In this document: positions 61,159 to 64,000 of the stretch, in pieces
Numbering within the stretch: position 1 is the stretch's first letter
Layout of the letters: each line of letters starts with the position of its first letter
Assembly (NCBI RefSeq): GCF_900102525.1
Contig: NZ_FNBZ01000005.1
Location: 62,001 to 126,000, forward strand
Reading direction: 5' to 3'
DNA length: 64,000 bases
Origin: Allobosea robiniae
GTDB taxonomy: Bacteria > Pseudomonadota > Alphaproteobacteria > Rhizobiales > Beijerinckiaceae
Program-made: the position numbers and the translations under genes
Notes under the pieces: model-generated
The model's input: the letters and a program-made list of their open reading frames with translations, nothing else
What the model was told of the DNA's origin: nothing
Database searches by the model: none

Positions 61159-64000
61159 TTATCGGGTGCCGGCGATATCGAGTTTCGCGCCGATCTCGAC
61201 ATAGAGCTCGCCGTAACGGGCAGCCATCGCCGCCGTTGTAAGCCGAGCCCCTTCCCCCCGACACCAGGCGCGCGCCGCCTCAGCTGCCTCAGAAAGGCGT
61301 TCCGGTGCGCCAACAAGAGTAGAGAGCAGGTCCAAAAGGAGCTGTGGGTCGGGACGCTCGAGGACCCAGCCGGCACCGCTACCGCGCACCCGTTCCGCCG
61401 TAGCGCCGAAATCGAGCGTCACGGCCGGGAGCCCCGCTGCCCACATTTCGGTCAAGGCGTGACACCATGTTTCCGGCCAAATCGATAGGACGAGCCCGAT
61501 ATCAGCGTTCAACTCGTTGAGAAGAGCGGGCAAATCGTCACGACGAAACGGCCCATGTCGATGCAAACCAGGGCGCTCCGGTAGATCACACTCGCCCAAT
61601 ACATGCACTTCGAACTGAGCGCCTCGATCTGCTTCGAGCAACGCTTCAATCAGATCACGCCCCTTGGCCGGGGTCAGGTTGCCGATCGTCAGCAACCGCA
61701 GCTTCCGCCCCCCCGCATAAGCCAGGCTCGGATCACGAGCTTGCGCCAAAGGAAAATCCCGACCGTGAGGAATCAGCGCGAAGCGCGCCACTTCAAGTTG
61801 CGGAAGGGACCTAATCAGCAAATCGCGAGCCGAAGCGCTCGTCGTCACGAAAGCCGAGCAGGGCAACAGGGCGTGCGCGAAGTTTGCACGCCATTGATGG
61901 ACGAAACGATGCTTCAGGGGAGGATGCGCCGCACCCGGCCAAAGGTCCGGCTCGCAAGGTGTCGAGCCATCGGTGCACAGACCGCCGCAATGACGCCCCT
62001 CACCATCAATCAGCTTCACCGTCGGGCAAACTGCGTAAAAATCGTGGAAAGACAAGACAACAGGGATACCGAGCCCTGAGGCAAGTCTGGGCAATGCGAG
62101 TCCGTGCCAAGCAAGATGGCGGATATGGACGATCTCAAAATGTCGCCTCAGAAGCCACGTCCAGACGATTTCGTCGTACTCGCTCGAACGGTGAGGCGCA
62201 AATGCAATCGGATTCGCAAGAGTATAGGAGTCTTCAAGGCGGTCATTTTCAGGAAAAGCTCTGAACAGTCGCAAAGTCCGCCCATCGCAATGAAGCAACC
62301 ACGGCTCGACAATACCTTCGAGGCCGCCCATCAGGTCTCTATTCGTCAGCGGCGTACCGCCGGTCAGTGTGGACACGACGAAAAGTGCGCGCGGTGCGGT
62401 GCTTTCAGCGGATGCAGCCGATCGTAGCGCTCCGACAAGGCGCCTGCGCACATCAGACACGACGATATTGCTGGCAAACCGGTCGGCAGCACCGTCGAAT
62501 TCGGCATGTCGGAGCGTAAGATCGCGCCAATCCGGCAGCATGGCGGGATCTGAGCCGGCCGCACGCGCAGGCGAAGCGTAGGTGCGATCGTCGAGAACGA
62601 CGGGGCGCCCCCGCAAAAAGGCACGCAAGCACCAATCGAGATGGGCTGCGCCGATATCAGCGTGAAAAACTTCGGCCTCGAAGAAACCGATCTCAGCGAG
62701 CGCATCGGCGCGATAATAGAAGCACGAACTCTGGACAGCCGGCAGATCGGGCAGATGGGCGCCACTGGCGTGGCGAACGAGGCGGCTTGCTCGCAAGATC
62801 GCAGCGGCGTGAGAAGCTGACGATGGATCGGCAGCAGCAAGAGGGTCATCAGCCGGCGCAAGCAGCGCAAAAGGACCTTCAGCCGCCGAGACGGCGCCCG
62901 CTCCAGCTGCCTCGGCACGCGCGTAAGCGGCTGCCCGTAATCCGCCGAGCCAGCTTGGTCCAACTCTTGCTCCGGGAGCCAGCCAGACAAGATCTTTGCC
63001 TTGAGCCGCCAAGATCGCTCGATTTGCAAGTGCGACGGCCGCCTCGCCGGGATGGGCGACCAGATGAACGATGTTGTGGCTCCGCTCTTCAAAAAGATCG
63101 ACAACAACGGCAGAGTTTTTGGCCTCGTCGGGCTCGACAAGGATCAACTTGGTGCGAAGCTCCGAACTTGTGGCAGTTGCCTGAAGCAGAGCTTCGATAT
63201 CAGCGCGGGCAACCGCAGAGGAGCTATCCAGCACCAGGACCACGGCAATCTCTCGGCCCTCCATGGCGCGCTGCATCGCATAGGCTTGAAGATGGCGGCG
63301 CGCGGAGGTCGTGGCGCAGAAGGCCCCCCCGGCAAGAGTTGCCCCATCCGTCATCTGCAATTCCACGGTAGCCCCGTCAAGACCGGGAGGCAGACACAGC
63401 CGAAACCCTCCGCCAACAAGGCCAGGACACAGGGCAGTAAGATCGGGGCGCGGGATGTCGGCAAGGATACACTTCAACCGGTCGCCGTTAATGAGGACTT
63501 CGATCTCAAGCGGCTTTCCAGGCTCGGCCGCATTGAACGCGAACCCTGTTACGCATTCACCGTCGCGGTGCTCCACCGCGCCTTGACCTCGCACCGCGGA
63601 AGAGGCGTGCTGTGCCGTTTGCAAAGGCAGCTTAGCAAGTTCGATGACTGCAACGGTGTCCTCCGGATCAAGACGTGAAGCTTCGACAAGAGCCACGCGG
63701 GCGCGAGCAACCTCACCGGCAAGGCGGAAAGCACGCCCAAGTTGGAGGTGAGTGTCTGCGGTAACGCGCAGAGCCAGAGCACCGGCATAAGCTTCCACTG
63801 CCTCACGAAACTGACCTGCATCCTTAAGCATGTTGCCTAGCTGCACGTGAAGATCGTCACGATCCGGTAGCCGGGCGAGCGCCACCCGATACAACGTGGC
63901 GGCCTTGGCCGGGTCACCGGAATCCCGGGCGGCGTCTGCAGATGCCACAAGCGCTTCGGCAGTCCCTCGCGCTCGTCCAAACCAGAATGCAGAAAATCCG
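61159..64000 (-). CDS. TPR - accessory domain - GT2-like - GT4 glycosyltransferase fusion (5' end outside window)
   Basis: The frame is open to the right edge, so the true start lies outside; a GTG at 63948 is internal to the TPR part. At least 946 codons remain. Domains from the edge: TPR units with VQLGNMLKDAGQFREAVEAY; an accessory repeat with VTGFAFNAAEPGKPLEIEVL and ADIPRPDLTALCPGLVGGGF; a degenerate GT2-like (GT-A) region with ANRAILAAQGKDLVWLAPGA, LAEIGFFEAEVF and DWCLRAFLRGRPVV; then a GT-B domain with RLLTIGNLTPAKGRDLIEAL and EMWAAGLPAVTLDFGATAE. It joins in one chain the parts encoded separately at 49-57 kb. Likely builds the same or a related polysaccharide. Confidence 0.86.
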   Translation of the reverse strand, partial: GFSAFWFGRARGTAEALVASADAARDSGDPAKAATLYRVALARLPDRDDLHVQLGNMLKDAGQFREAVEAYAGALALRVTADTHLQLGRAFRLAGEVARARVALVEASRLDPEDTVAVIELAKLPLQTAQHASSAVRGQGAVEHRDGECVTGFAFNAAEPGKPLEIEVLINGDRLKCILADIPRPDLTALCPGLVGGGFRLCLPPGLDGATVELQMTDGATLAGGAFCATTSARRHLQAYAMQRAMEGREIAVVLVLDSSSAVARADIEALLQATATSSELRTKLILVEPDEAKNSAVVVDLFEERSHNIVHLVAHPGEAAVALANRAILAAQGKDLVWLAPGARVGPSWLGGLRAAAYARAEAAGAGAVSAAEGPFALLAPADDPLAAADPSSASHAAAILRASRLVRHASGAHLPDLPAVQSSCFYYRADALAEIGFFEAEVFHADIGAAHLDWCLRAFLRGRPVVLDDRTYASPARAAGSDPAMLPDWRDLTLRHAEFDGAADRFASNIVVSDVRRRLVGALRSAASAESTAPRALFVVSTLTGGTPLTNRDLMGGLEGIVEPWLLHCDGRTLRLFRAFPENDRLEDSYTLANPIAFAPHRSSEYDEIVWTWLLRRHFEIVHIRHLAWHGLALPRLASGLGIPVVLSFHDFYAVCPTVKLIDGEGRHCGGLCTDGSTPCEPDLWPGAAHPPLKHRFVHQWRANFAHALLPCSAFVTTSASARDLLIRSLPQLEVARFALIPHGRDFPLAQARDPSLAYAGGRKLRLLTIGNLTPAKGRDLIEALLEADRGAQFEVHVLGECDLPERPGLHRHGPFRRDDLPALLNELNADIGLVLSIWPETWCHALTEMWAAGLPAVTLDFGATAERVRGSGAGWVLERPDPQLLLDLLSTLVGAPERLSEAAEAARAWCRGEGARLTTAAMAARYGELYVEIGAKLDIAGTR

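Overview
The window is GC-rich DNA with dense, short-spaced operons, many ATGA/GTGA stop-start overlaps and frequent GTG or TTG starts. Gene content (several peptide-type ABC importers, MmgE/PrpD, hydantoinase and carbamoylase genes, an OpgG-type glucan protein, KpsE/T/M capsule export) points to an alphaproteobacterium of the Rhizobiales, possibly a Bosea-like or Bradyrhizobium-like soil organism. The genus is inferred from protein style only.

Layout. 1-6.8 kb: end of a peptide/opine-type ABC ATPase fusion, an MmgE/PrpD protein, a family 5 solute-binding protein, an FAD oxidoreductase and an RNB-domain ribonuclease. 6.9-11 kb: an alpha/beta hydrolase, then a MarR regulator with an EmrA/EmrB-type efflux pair. 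11-17.7 kb: an acyltransferase-3 remnant beside a lone OpgG (MdoG), a GH3 beta-glucosidase, a mannose-1-phosphate guanylyltransferase/mannose-6-phosphate isomerase and a VOC protein. 17.9-21.6 kb: a two-subunit biotin-dependent acyl-CoA carboxylase behind a palindromic operator-like site. 21.7-28 kb: a GntR regulator with two apparent winged helices, a class III aminotransferase, a hydrolase, a peptide-type binding protein and an MFS transporter.

28-42.7 kb is a large amide-ring catabolic island: N-carbamoyl-D-amino acid hydrolase, D-hydantoinase, NHL propeller protein, complete polar amino acid ABC importer, LysR regulator, DUF917 protein, a second hydantoinase-like amidohydrolase with an altered metal ligand, an M20-type carbamoylase, a flavin reductase, an Asp/Glu/hydantoin racemase, a DapA-like lyase and an SDR. 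The same two-part promoter element (ATAAC-N5-GTTAT type box, then AATAA(A)-rich DNA 26-27 bp further) occurs three times: before the carbamoylase, before the importer, and between lysR and DUF917. This suggests one LysR regulon. DUF917 with hydantoin enzymes suggests uptake and desulfuration/hydrolysis of a (thio)hydantoin-like compound to an amino acid.

43-64 kb is a surface-polysaccharide locus with lower and more variable GC: two KpsE-like proteins around a KpsT-like ATPase, a KpsM-like permease, WecB/WecC (UDP-ManNAcA supply), a methyltransferase, and a repeated module of TPR protein, 68-71 aa small protein and large glycosyltransferase. The module occurs twice around a secreted toroid-like protein. 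The two glycosyltransferase 3' halves share about 912 bp that look identical. A third, larger protein at the right edge fuses TPR, the same accessory domain, a GT2-like domain and a GT4 domain.
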